Below the pieces are notes generated by a model, which was not told where the DNA came from, ran no database searches, and saw only the letters and a program-made list of their open reading frames with translations. Below, piece after piece: positions 49,992 to 58,070 of a stretch of 64,000 nt of DNA. Numbering within the stretch: position 1 is the first letter of the stretch; each line of letters opens with the position of its first letter. This DNA comes from Streptomyces sp. ASQP_92. Lineage in GTDB: Bacteria > Actinomycetota > Actinomycetes > Streptomycetales > Streptomycetaceae. Both the position numbers and the translations under genes were made by a program. The DNA lies in NCBI RefSeq assembly GCF_025399895.1, contig NZ_JAODUA010000004.1, positions 248,001-312,000 of the forward strand, given 5' to 3'.

Positions 49992-50354
49992 TCAGACGGC
50001 GGAGAGCGGGAGCGCCGTACCCGGGTACGGGCCGTACGACTCGTCCGTCGAGCTCTCGTTGGCGCACATGAGCAGCAGGATGACCATGCCGAAGAACGGG
50101 ATGAGGTTGACCAGGACCACCCAGCCGGACCGGCCGGTGTCGTGGAGACGGCGGACGGTCACGGCGAGGTTCGGCAGGATCGTCGCGACCGTGTAGATGA
50201 CCACGGGCGCCATGCCCAGTCCCAGCTCCGGCCCGCCGAAGTAGAGCGCGACGCTGATGATCGAGTCGATCAGCACGAACATCCAGAACTCCGCGCGCGT
50301 GGCACGGCCTCGGAACGTCGCATACTTTTTCAGCACGTCAATGTAGTAATGCAT
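49992..50354 (-). CDS. DUF805 membrane protein
   Basis: A 120-residue inner-membrane protein. The start MHYYIDVLKKYATFRGRATR and the later RRLHDTGRSGWVVLVNLIPF are DUF805 signatures. There are three to four hydrophobic segments. ATG 50354 has GGGGGGATC before it. It lies 95 bp downstream of the RiPP enzyme genes on the same strand. It could be the last gene of that operon, though DUF805 proteins are widespread and of unknown function. Confidence 0.9.
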   Translation of the reverse strand: MHYYIDVLKKYATFRGRATRAEFWMFVLIDSIISVALYFGGPELGLGMAPVVIYTVATILPNLAVTVRRLHDTGRSGWVVLVNLIPFFGMVILLLMCANESSTDESYGPYPGTALPLSAV

Positions 50355-50449
50355 GATTGATCCCCCCACGGGACAGCTTGCTGAACCTGCCTCAAGCGGA
50401 CAAGCCAAGGGGAGGAACGTAAGGCACGGATAAAGGACTGGTCAAACCG

Positions 50450-51778
50450 CTATTCGTTCGGCGCCCAGACCCGCCCCACCCCCCGGAAACTCTCCAGGAC
50501 CTCCAGGAGCCGACGCGCGCCCGTCCTGTTCGCGGGGAGTGCGTCGGCGGCGCTCTGCGCGGCGGGGCCGTCCGTGAGGCGTCCGAGCAATTCGCCCACC
50601 GGGACACCCGGTCCGCTCAAGAGGTCCAGCATGCGGGTCACGCACCGCGCGTCCAGCGCGGTGGTCACCGCGTGACCGTTGGTCGCGCATACCCGCGCGT
50701 CCTCGGTCTCGCCCCACAGCACCGGTGTGACCGCGCGCACGAGCGTCTCGTCACGCAAAGTGCGTGGCTCCTCGGGCGGGGGCGTCGGACGCAGGCCGCC
50801 CGCCGTCCAGGTCCGCAACGACTGCACGACGGCCCGGTCCCGCATACGCGCCGTCTCGGTGTACGTGCCGAACGCGCTGAGCGCCTGATCGAGGGCGGCG
50901 GGCAGGCCGGGCGTCGCCGCGTCGGGGACGGACAGCGAGGCCGGAACGGCGGGCAGCCGTGCGAGCGCGGCGTCCGGGTCCATCAGGGATCGGGCGTCGT
51001 GCTCCACGAGCAGGTCGTCGAGGTCGTACACCGCGCGATGGTTCTCCCGGGGCACCCCCACGTTGACACTGGTCGCCATCGACTTCCCCACGCTTTCACC
51101 CACGTGGTAGTGACTGGCCGGCCAGTACAGCAGGTCCCCGGGCTCCACCTCCGCGGAGAAGGAGTCCTGGAGGTAGGGCTCGTAGTCGAGGACCGTGGTC
51201 GCCGCGTGGGTCCATGGCCGCCGCGTCCAGAAACGCATCCGTTTGCGGCCCTGGACCGCGAAGAGAAAGGTGGCGAAGCGGTCCTTGTGCACACCGACCG
51301 GCGTGTGCTCATACGTACCGTGGAAGAGCGTGGTGATCGCTCCCGTGGTCGGCAGGCCCACGTGTTCCCACAGCCCCGCGAAGAACGAGCGCTCGCGTTC
51401 CCACTGCGCGGCGTGGAAGGTGTGGAAGGCGTGCACCATCAGGGCGTAACCGTCCGAGCGCACCTGTGCGTCCGTGGTCGCCAGGCGCCTGCCGTAGCCC
51501 GTGAACGTACGGTCCGAGGCCCGAGGCAGCCAGCTTTCGGGAGCCGTCTGCTGGAAGCGTCCGACCGCGAACTGGGCGTGCGGCGGGATGAGATGGGGAT
51601 CGGGGGCCTCGGTCGCGCGCAGCGCCGCCTGGAACACCTCGTTCTCGTCGAAGGGCGTCGGCTGCACGGACTTGTACAGCACCGCCTGCCGGTCCCAATG
51701 ACGCGAGATGAATTCAGCCCAGGTGAACCGCTCTTCGACGATGACCTGGTGTCCCTTGTGCCGCGCGCTCCCCGTCAC
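50450..51778 (-). CDS. JmjC/cupin-type Fe(II) oxygenase of a RiPP operon
   Basis: A 442-residue soluble protein of the JmjC-cupin (ribosomal-oxygenase-like) superfamily. The Fe(II) triad is visible: GVHKDRFATFLFAVQG supplies the His-x-Asp pair, and YWPASHYHVGES supplies the distal His. GDLLYWP is a typical strand of this group. The last 180 residues are helical and probably a dimerisation or winged-helix region. It should use 2-oxoglutarate and oxygen to hydroxylate a substrate. The precursor peptide of the same operon, with its Ile, Val, Arg and Tyr side chains, is the obvious candidate. The start overlaps the upstream cupin-like gene by 4 nt. Confidence 0.82.
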   Translation of the reverse strand: MTGSARHKGHQVIVEERFTWAEFISRHWDRQAVLYKSVQPTPFDENEVFQAALRATEAPDPHLIPPHAQFAVGRFQQTAPESWLPRASDRTFTGYGRRLATTDAQVRSDGYALMVHAFHTFHAAQWERERSFFAGLWEHVGLPTTGAITTLFHGTYEHTPVGVHKDRFATFLFAVQGRKRMRFWTRRPWTHAATTVLDYEPYLQDSFSAEVEPGDLLYWPASHYHVGESVGKSMATSVNVGVPRENHRAVYDLDDLLVEHDARSLMDPDAALARLPAVPASLSVPDAATPGLPAALDQALSAFGTYTETARMRDRAVVQSLRTWTAGGLRPTPPPEEPRTLRDETLVRAVTPVLWGETEDARVCATNGHAVTTALDARCVTRMLDLLSGPGVPVGELLGRLTDGPAAQSAADALPANRTGARRLLEVLESFRGVGRVWAPNE

Positions 51779-52980
51779 AGCCCTGCCTCCTCGTCCAGCA
51801 GCTCGATCGCTCGCAACCCGGCCAGCTTGGCGACGAGGGAGAGGACGGCCGTGTTGTTCTCGTCGGCACCGACCGTTCGACAGAGCTGAGCCACCGTCAG
51901 ATCACGACCCGGGACGAGTTGTTCGGCGATCCGGGCTCCCGCCGAGCCGCCTACGGGAAAGGCATGCCCCTCGGCGGCCCAGATCCAGCGATGTGGCCCG
52001 TCGGGTATCCGGATGATCTCGCGCACCACCTTGATGCGGCACCCGGGGGCCGGGGGTGCGGTCGGGCGGGGTGGGGGCGCGGGGTCGACCCCGGCCGACG
52101 AGCGCAGGGCGGCCCACCGCACCCGGAGCGCCCGCGCCAGGTGCTCGTCCTTCATCGCCGCCCCGGCGGCCTCGCCGACGTCGGCGAGTGCCTGCGCGAC
52201 GGGGGCCATGCCGTCGGATGCCGTGGGGGCGGGGAAGGGCAGCAGGGGTACGGATCCGTCGTGGCCGAGGCGGTCGTGTACGGCGTCCGCGAGCAGCGTC
52301 CTGACCGCGGCCATGGCCAGGCGCGGCGCCCGGGGCACATGGACCCGCAGTGTCACACACCGCTCCGCATGACGTTCCCGGCTGCGGTAGCCGTCCGGCC
52401 AGTACAGCAACTCGCCGGCACAGGCGGCGAGTTCCACGGGTTGGCCGCCCGTGCCCGGCCACAGGGTCGCCTCCAGGGTCCCTTCGAGGACCCAGATCAG
52501 CACCGCGTGCTCGGAAGGTGCGCTCATGCCCCGGTCCCAGGTGAACCGTCGCGCCTCGGTCAGCTCGGCTTCCACGGGCAGGCACGGATGGCCGACCGTG
52601 CGCCACAGTCCGGTCAGCGCGTCCCGCACCGCCGCCCACAGGGCGTAATCGAGATGGAGCGGCCGGTGCACGCTCAGCAACAACCCCGGAAAGCCCAACT
52701 CCCTTTCCGCGCGGGCGAGATACCGCTCCGGATCGGCGTCGTTCGCACCGGGGAGCAGCCGCCCCGGCGCGCCCAGCCATCCGCGCGAGGTGTGGAGACG
52801 CACCTTCGGCAGCGCGCCGTAGACGGTGCCCACGCGGAACGGCTCGGCGGCTTTCACCACCAGCTCATGGACCCGCTCGGCCGACGCGGGCGCCGGGACG
52901 GTGAACCGGCCGGGCCGGCGTCCCCAGCGGTCTCTCGCGAACTCGTCCCATTTAACGTGCTGTTGACTCTTGTCGCTCAT
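51775..52980 (-). CDS. Cupin-like RiPP partner protein lacking obvious metal ligands
   Basis: A 401-residue soluble protein. The layout resembles the neighbouring JmjC-like protein: an N-terminal helical part, then a cupin core (AVLIWVLEGTLEATLWPGTG, later ELLYWPDGYRSRERH and TLRVHVPRAPRL), then a helical C terminus ending in a winged-helix-like LTVAQLCRTVGADENNTAVL. The His-x-Asp pair of the active partner is not evident at the matching place; SAPSEHAVLI stands there. It may be an inactive subunit, a peptide-binding partner, or a divergent enzyme. It overlaps genes on both sides by 4 nt, so all three enzymes are translated together. Confidence 0.72.
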   Translation of the reverse strand: MSDKSQQHVKWDEFARDRWGRRPGRFTVPAPASAERVHELVVKAAEPFRVGTVYGALPKVRLHTSRGWLGAPGRLLPGANDADPERYLARAERELGFPGLLLSVHRPLHLDYALWAAVRDALTGLWRTVGHPCLPVEAELTEARRFTWDRGMSAPSEHAVLIWVLEGTLEATLWPGTGGQPVELAACAGELLYWPDGYRSRERHAERCVTLRVHVPRAPRLAMAAVRTLLADAVHDRLGHDGSVPLLPFPAPTASDGMAPVAQALADVGEAAGAAMKDEHLARALRVRWAALRSSAGVDPAPPPRPTAPPAPGCRIKVVREIIRIPDGPHRWIWAAEGHAFPVGGSAGARIAEQLVPGRDLTVAQLCRTVGADENNTAVLSLVAKLAGLRAIELLDEEAGL

Positions 52981-55391
52981 CGCGCGGGGCCCCCGGCCGC
53001 GGGCGCGAAATGCTCGCGCAATCGCTGGGCGTATGCGTTCAGCGGGCCGAGCCCGACCCCGGCCCGGCGTTGGTCGACGCGGGGGGCGTCCTCGATCGGG
53101 CAGGGCACGAGCTCCCCCGCCACGCTGCGGAATTTCGTCCCGTACACCTGCTCCCGCCCTTCCGCCCAGCGCAGTGCGTCGGTCAGGTACGCCACCTCGC
53201 GCCACGGCACATCGCCCTCCGCCGCGGCCCGCTCGACCAGACGCAGACAGCGCCGCTGGAAGTCGGTCCGGTCCACCAGGTGCTGTACCAGCCGGCTCGC
53301 CACGGCCGCGGCCTCGGCGCCCACGAGTCGCCGCCCCGGCCATCCGTGTTCCGCGATCACTCCGTCGAGCCAGTCGGCGCCGGTGTCGGTCAACTTCCGT
53401 AGTTTGCGCTCCAGTTCCGTGTCCGTGAAGCCGCCCGCCGCCCAGGGTTCGCGCAGGGCGGCGTCCAGTCGGGCGAGGCGTTGCAGGCGTTCCCGTATGC
53501 CGTCGGACGGACGCGGCACCTGTGTGTCCCCCGCGGGCATGTCGGTCGGCTCGTCCCTCTCCTCGATGCGCAGCCGGAGTGTGGTCCTGTCCCATGAGTA
53601 GGTGATCCGGCGTTTCGTCTCGGTCCAGTCGAAGGACACCTCGCCGTCGTGCGGACCCCGCAGGGTGATCCGGACGCCGTCGTCCTGGAGTGAGACGTAG
53701 GGCCCGTCCAGGTCGGCGAGGACATGGGTGACGGCGTCGCGCAGCGCGATTCCGAGGCCCGCGAGGTCGAGCCTGCGGCCCTCGCGTACGGCGGGTGCGG
53801 GCGGCCCGGCGCGGCCGTCGTCGGGCTCCGGCAACCGCGCCTCGACGGCGCGGCCACTCAGGGGGTCCAGTGCCCGCAACGGTCCGCCGTCGGCACTCCG
53901 GAAGAAGTACGGCACGTCGCCCCGCGCCAGTTGGGACCGTTCATCGCGGGCGAAGGCGGCGGTTGCCTCGTCCGGGCCGGCCCCGAGGAAGTCGGCATAC
54001 TCCCGGGTGGGCCGTGCGAGGACGCGTACGACATGGCCGGGGGCGCGCTTCGCGAGGAACTCCGCGATGTGCTCACGGTTGCGGCACATCAGGGTCCAGG
54101 CGTCGAACATGCCCCGCAGCATCCTGCCCAGGTACGGCCCGTACCCGACGCGTCCCCGCGTGTCCGCCACCACCGACGGGGTCCAGGTGCGCGCGAGGGG
54201 CCGCGTCCTGGGGGCCAGCCGCAGCACCCCGTCGCCACCCTGGGTCCAGCACGTCGGCGGGCCGTCCAGGTCGCACCAGCGGGGCACGTTCTCCAGGCCC
54301 ACATGATGGTGTCCGACGCCGAGCGGGCCCTGGACGAGTCCGGTGCCGGACAGCCGGTCCAGGTCGGTGAAGTACACCTCCAGGTCCACCGGGTACAGCA
54401 GGGGGCCGTCGTCCCCCGGGCGGCTCCCGGCCGGAAGGTTGGGCCCCATGAGATCGGCGATCCCGAACGCGAAGGCGGAAGCGGCCAGCGCGCCCGCCCG
54501 GCGCCAGAAGGCTGCGGCTCGTATCGGGTCCAATACCGGTCCGCGCAGGGCGAGTTCGCCTTCGGCGCGCAGGTCGCCGGTCGATGCGGGCGGCTCGATC
54601 CATTCGTGCCAGGAGTAGGCGTCGGCGCCCCGGCCCATCCGGCACCGCAGTACCGGGAGGCGTACCGGCCCGGACGCCGGGGGCAGTGCGTTGAGCAGTG
54701 CGAACACGGAATCGGGCGGGGCTCCTTCGGCGCTCTCGGCGAGGAAGAGCACCTCGCCGGAGGCCGGCCGCGGCTTGTAGGCGAGCCTCCCGCCCCCGGC
54801 GAACTCGACCCGCAGCACCCGCCCGCCGCCGTTGTGTGTCTCGTCGCCCTGCGCCCGCACTCCGGTCACCAGGCCGTCGAGCCCCGGCACATCGGGCAGG
54901 CCGGAGGTTCGATCGTGAGCGAGGCGGGTCAGAAAGAGGTCGAGGCACTGCTCGAACTGGGCGACGCGCGATGCCGTGAAGTCGGCGGCCCTCCGGGCGG
55001 TGCGGGTCACGCACGCCTCGAAGAGTTCCGTGGTCAAAGGGCCGAACAGCTCGGCGTTGGTGACGTCGAGGACCCCGGGGGCGACCCTGCCGCTCTGCTG
55101 GGGCGCCGTCCGCCGACACCAGGTGTCGAGCCGTTCGAGCGCCGTGGTCAGAGGTGTGAAGCGGTCGTCGGTCAGGGCGTTCGCGAGGGCCTCGGCCTCC
55201 GCGCGGCCGCCGAGGTGGCGCACGATGCGGACGGTTCCGTCCGGGCCGTCCGCCACGACGGGCGGGAACATTCCTTTGGCGCCCCCCGCAGCGATGGACT
55301 CCAGCAACGTCCGTACAGCGGAAGGGTGTTGACGATACCGCGTTGTCGTCGGCACCTCTCCGGCGCTCAGCTCACACAAGGATTCCGGCAT
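52977..55391 (-). CDS. LanM-type lanthipeptide dehydratase without cyclase, fused to DUF6624
   Basis: An 804-residue protein. Residues about 85-560 are the DUF4135 dehydratase domain of class II lanthipeptide synthetases. It shows VLRVEFAGGGRLAYKPRP, the kinase-like DLMGPNL and YPVDLEVYF, GPYLGRMLRGMFDAWTLMCR, the elimination block VRVLARPTREYADFL and LARGDVPYFF. The D-x-H-x-x-N motif has Met for His. No LanC domain follows. Instead residues about 680-800 match DUF6624: EHGWPGRRLVGAEAAAVASR, EVAYLTDALRWAEGREQVYG, CPIEDAPRVDQRRAGVGLGP. It should phosphorylate and dehydrate Ser/Thr of the precursor. ATG 55391 has GGGGGAG upstream. The cyclase is either absent or supplied in trans. Confidence 0.85.
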   Translation of the reverse strand: MPESLCELSAGEVPTTTRYRQHPSAVRTLLESIAAGGAKGMFPPVVADGPDGTVRIVRHLGGRAEAEALANALTDDRFTPLTTALERLDTWCRRTAPQQSGRVAPGVLDVTNAELFGPLTTELFEACVTRTARRAADFTASRVAQFEQCLDLFLTRLAHDRTSGLPDVPGLDGLVTGVRAQGDETHNGGGRVLRVEFAGGGRLAYKPRPASGEVLFLAESAEGAPPDSVFALLNALPPASGPVRLPVLRCRMGRGADAYSWHEWIEPPASTGDLRAEGELALRGPVLDPIRAAAFWRRAGALAASAFAFGIADLMGPNLPAGSRPGDDGPLLYPVDLEVYFTDLDRLSGTGLVQGPLGVGHHHVGLENVPRWCDLDGPPTCWTQGGDGVLRLAPRTRPLARTWTPSVVADTRGRVGYGPYLGRMLRGMFDAWTLMCRNREHIAEFLAKRAPGHVVRVLARPTREYADFLGAGPDEATAAFARDERSQLARGDVPYFFRSADGGPLRALDPLSGRAVEARLPEPDDGRAGPPAPAVREGRRLDLAGLGIALRDAVTHVLADLDGPYVSLQDDGVRITLRGPHDGEVSFDWTETKRRITYSWDRTTLRLRIEERDEPTDMPAGDTQVPRPSDGIRERLQRLARLDAALREPWAAGGFTDTELERKLRKLTDTGADWLDGVIAEHGWPGRRLVGAEAAAVASRLVQHLVDRTDFQRRCLRLVERAAAEGDVPWREVAYLTDALRWAEGREQVYGTKFRSVAGELVPCPIEDAPRVDQRRAGVGLGPLNAYAQRLREHFAPAAGGPAR

Positions 55392-55436
55392 CGCACTCCC
55401 CCACCTGTCCGCGCCCGGCCACGGCCAGGTAGATAC

Positions 55437-55469
55437 GGGCGGCGCCGTCACAGACGGACGGCACCGCCC
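55437..55469 (-). terminator. Attenuator hairpin between precursor and dehydratase genes
   Basis: 13-base arms with one internal mismatch (55437-55449 pairing with 55457-55469) form a stable stem 19 bases after the precursor stop. As in the class IV locus, it probably lowers transcription of the enzyme genes relative to the precursor. Confidence 0.75.
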
Positions 55470-55487
55470 TTGATGCGTGTCAGAGGG

Positions 55488-55649
55488 TCACTCCACGATG
55501 CAGTAGACCCGTATGCAGGTGCTGCCCTGCGCGGCACGCGTCGGCGCGTCCTGCGGGAGCTCCTGCTCCAGATCGCCGATCACCAGGTCGAACACATCGT
55601 CGGCGACCGGCGCCGCGCTCGGGGAGTCCTGGACCGCAACAGTGTTCAT
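55488..55649 (-). CDS. RiPP (lanthipeptide-like) precursor peptide
   Basis: A 53-residue peptide starting MNTVAVQDSPSAAPVADDVF. The leader has an acidic helix (DLVIGDLEQELPQDAP), the type of recognition element used by class II enzymes. The likely core is the end, AAQGSTCIRVYCIVE, with one Ser and one Thr immediately before the first Cys and a second Cys four residues from the C terminus. AGGAGG lies before ATG 55649. Only two Cys and few hydroxyl residues mean at most two thioether rings. Ser-Thr-Cys are adjacent, which makes usual lanthionine geometry tight, so the final structure may be unusual. It heads the 50450-55649 operon. Confidence 0.85.
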   Translation of the reverse strand: MNTVAVQDSPSAAPVADDVFDLVIGDLEQELPQDAPTRAAQGSTCIRVYCIVE

Positions 55650-56518
55650 CGCTTCCTCCTGACACATCAGTGACACACGAAACCACTCCGATCGGATGTC
55701 CCGGTCAGAGATCTTGGTCGCACGGAGTAACTGCCGTAGATCACAGGGTCTTTGGCGCGTGTAAGCCTTCCAATGGCCCATGCACCTGTCAAGAGTTCGT
55801 TTGCGTGCGCTTCTCCCTCGGGCACGGCTAAAACCCCGCCGCGGAAATTGGGGCTCGCTTTTGGACAGACTCCCGGCCATCGGCACGATCAAGAAGCCGG
55901 GCGGTCCGCGCCGGGCTCTCACAGCGCCACGATGCAGTGCGTGAACAGCGGGAATTCGTCGCCCGACCCACCGCCGCGCAGGAGCGAAGTCCTTGTTACT
56001 CCCTGGTGTGCCTGTGCTGTCACCAGGGGCTGGAGGGGCCAAGGGGCGCGCGGTGGCGGCAAGCGGGCACGGGACCGGAGCGGCGGATCACGTCTCAAAG
56101 CCGAGCACAAATTGCGCACACCCTCTCTACATATGGGCATCGTTGGTCTAAGTTGACCGTGCTTCAGCTCCTCGGAGACGAGGCGACCAATAGTGATCTA
56201 CAGGTCCGGCGCTGTGGACGGCCAGTAACCATGCCCTGGCACCGGCCGCGGGGGTGATCAATTCTTGGGTTCGCACAGGGGGCCCCGGGTGCGGGGAACA
56301 CCCGGGGTTTAGGGGGTTTGGTTTCCCACGACTGGCAATTCCGGCAGGCCATGCGGCCCGCTTCCGCCGGTGTGGGTGTTCAGGGGCACTGGAACAGCCG
56401 AAATGTCATGCCAAGGGCATGGGTTTCGTGGGGGAGGCAGTGCGGGAGGCGGGGGCCTCCCAGGGGGAGGAACAGTGTTGCGCGAACCCTACGAACCACT
56501 GGCGACCTGGGGGGTCGT
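55650..56518. other. Long divergent intergenic region between RiPP and exopolysaccharide operons
   Basis: This 869-bp region is richer in A and T than its flanks near 55650-55900. It should hold the RiPP promoter and the exopolysaccharide promoter. Frames inside it lack coding character. A hairpin (56283-56307) and a possible leader peptide (56475-56537) lie near the exopolysaccharide gene and are listed separately. Confidence 0.45.
56283..56307 (+). terminator. Hairpin in the leader of the exopolysaccharide operon
   Basis: A perfect 9-bp stem (CCCCGGGTG at 56283-56291 pairing with 56299-56307) with a 7-base loop is followed by TTTAGGGGGTTTGG. It could be an attenuator within the leader, or end a short upstream transcript. 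Confidence 0.5.
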
Positions 56519-56537
56519 ATGCGGCAGGGGGGATTAG
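56475..56537 (+). CDS. Possible 20-residue leader peptide overlapping the first exopolysaccharide gene
   Basis: GGGGGAGG stands five bases before GTG 56475. The short frame (MLREPYEPLATWGVVCGRGD) ends at a TAG at 56535-56537. It runs 19 bases past the ATG (56519) chosen for the downstream gene, in another frame. This geometry allows translational coupling or interference. It may be fortuitous. Confidence 0.35.
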   Translation: MLREPYEPLATWGVVCGRGD

Positions 56538-57997
56538 TCAGCCCGTTTCCGTCGACGCGCAGACGTCTGACGAACGGGGTCATCAGCCGGCCCGCGATGG
56601 ACTGGGAGCAGCGGTATCGCCGTACCGTCATCACCGGCGACGCCCTGGCCACGTCTTTCGTGGTGATGGCGATCGGGCTCTTCTTCGGGGGCCGTGACGC
56701 GGCCAACTGGCACGAGAAATGGGGCATCCTCTCGTTCGGCACCGAACTGCTGGTGCTGGGGACGCTGGTGGTGGGCCGGGCCTGGACTCCGGCCGTGCTC
56801 GGCCAGGGCGCCGAGGAATTCCGCCGGCTCGGACGCGCTCTGTCCACGTCCGCCGTGGTCCTCGCGCTCCAGGGCATCGCGCTCACCTCGCGCAACATCA
56901 AACTCTGGATCTTCGTCGCGATCCCCGCGATCGCTCTGGTCACCATGACCGAGCGCTACCTGCTCCGCCTCTGGCTGCACAAACGACGCAAGCAGGGCCA
57001 GTGCCTGCGGCCGGTACTCGCCGCCGGGAGCCCGGAGTCCGTCCGCGATCTGATCATCCGTACCCGCAAGTTCCCGCATCTGGGCTGGCGGGTGGAGGCG
57101 GTGTGCACGACGGACGGCCTCGGTGTCGATGGTGACCAGCTGGCCGGAGTGCCGGTCGTCGGCCCGCTGACGGACATCGCGGGCCACGTTCGTCGCGACG
57201 GCTACCGGGTCGTGGCGGTCACGCCGGACCCGCACTGGTCGCCCGAGCGGTTGCAGCGCTTGGCGTGGAACCTCGAAGGCAGTGACGTGGAGATGGTCGT
57301 CGCGCCCGTCCTCATGGAGGTGGCGGGGCCGAGGCTGCACGTCGACGCGGTGCTCGGGATTCCGCTGCTGCGCGTGAGCATGCCGACCTTCACCGGGGGG
57401 CGCCGAGCGGTCAAGGAGGTCGTCGACCGGTTGGGCGCGGCGGTTCTGCTGATGCTGTTCACGCCGTTGATGGCGCTCGTCGCGCTGCTCGTCCTCGTCG
57501 ACAGCCGGGGTGGCGCGTTCTACCGCCAGCGCAGGGTGGGCAAGGACGGCCGCGAGTTCACCATCCTCAAGTTCCGCACCATGGTGGCCGGAGCCGACAG
57601 CGCGCGGGCCGAACTGGCCGACCGCAACGAGGGCGCGGGGCCGCTGTTCAAACTGCACCGGGACCCGCGGGTGACCCGGGTGGGTGCGGTACTGCGCCGC
57701 TACTCGATCGACGAACTGCCGCAGCTGTTCAACGTGCTCACCGGATCGATGTCGCTCGTCGGCCCGCGGCCACCGCTGCCCGAGGAGTCCGCGGCGTACG
57801 GGCCGGACATCCGGCGGCGGCTGCTGGTCAAGCCGGGGCTCACCGGGCTGTGGCAGATCAGCGGACGCAGCGACCTGCCGTGGGAGGAGGCCGTCCGCCT
57901 CGACCTGCGGTACGTGGAGGACTGGTCGCTCGCCCTGGACACGGTGATCTTGTGGAAGACGCTGCGTGCGGTGCTGTACGGGCAGGGGGCCTACTGA
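56519..57997 (+). CDS. Polyprenyl-phosphate sugar-1-phosphate transferase (WcaJ/WbaP type)
   Basis: A 492-residue membrane enzyme that starts exopolysaccharide repeat units by moving a sugar-phosphate to undecaprenyl phosphate. The first 140 residues hold about four membrane helices. A soluble Rossmann-like part is in the middle. The catalytic C-terminal domain has a re-entrant helix, then KFRTMVAGADSARAELADRN, SIDELPQLFNVLTGSMSLVG, PRPPLPEE, KPGLTGLWQISGRSDLPWEE and LDLRYVEDWSL. The start is uncertain: ATG 56519 follows GGGGGG, and the frame is open to 56318. It is the first gene of a rightward operon. Confidence 0.92.
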   Translation: MRQGGLVSPFPSTRRRLTNGVISRPAMDWEQRYRRTVITGDALATSFVVMAIGLFFGGRDAANWHEKWGILSFGTELLVLGTLVVGRAWTPAVLGQGAEEFRRLGRALSTSAVVLALQGIALTSRNIKLWIFVAIPAIALVTMTERYLLRLWLHKRRKQGQCLRPVLAAGSPESVRDLIIRTRKFPHLGWRVEAVCTTDGLGVDGDQLAGVPVVGPLTDIAGHVRRDGYRVVAVTPDPHWSPERLQRLAWNLEGSDVEMVVAPVLMEVAGPRLHVDAVLGIPLLRVSMPTFTGGRRAVKEVVDRLGAAVLLMLFTPLMALVALLVLVDSRGGAFYRQRRVGKDGREFTILKFRTMVAGADSARAELADRNEGAGPLFKLHRDPRVTRVGAVLRRYSIDELPQLFNVLTGSMSLVGPRPPLPEESAAYGPDIRRRLLVKPGLTGLWQISGRSDLPWEEAVRLDLRYVEDWSLALDTVILWKTLRAVLYGQGAY

Positions 57998-58070
57998 TGC
58001 GCGAACGGTGTCGTCCGGCGGGCCCATGGCCCGCGGGCCGGGGCGGTCTGCCTGGGGAGAGGGACGAGAC

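Noticed and set aside
53724..55673. A 649-codon open frame on the plus strand
   Set aside because: It is antisense to the DUF4135 gene and has no motifs. The minus-strand gene has clear domain matches and coupled neighbours.
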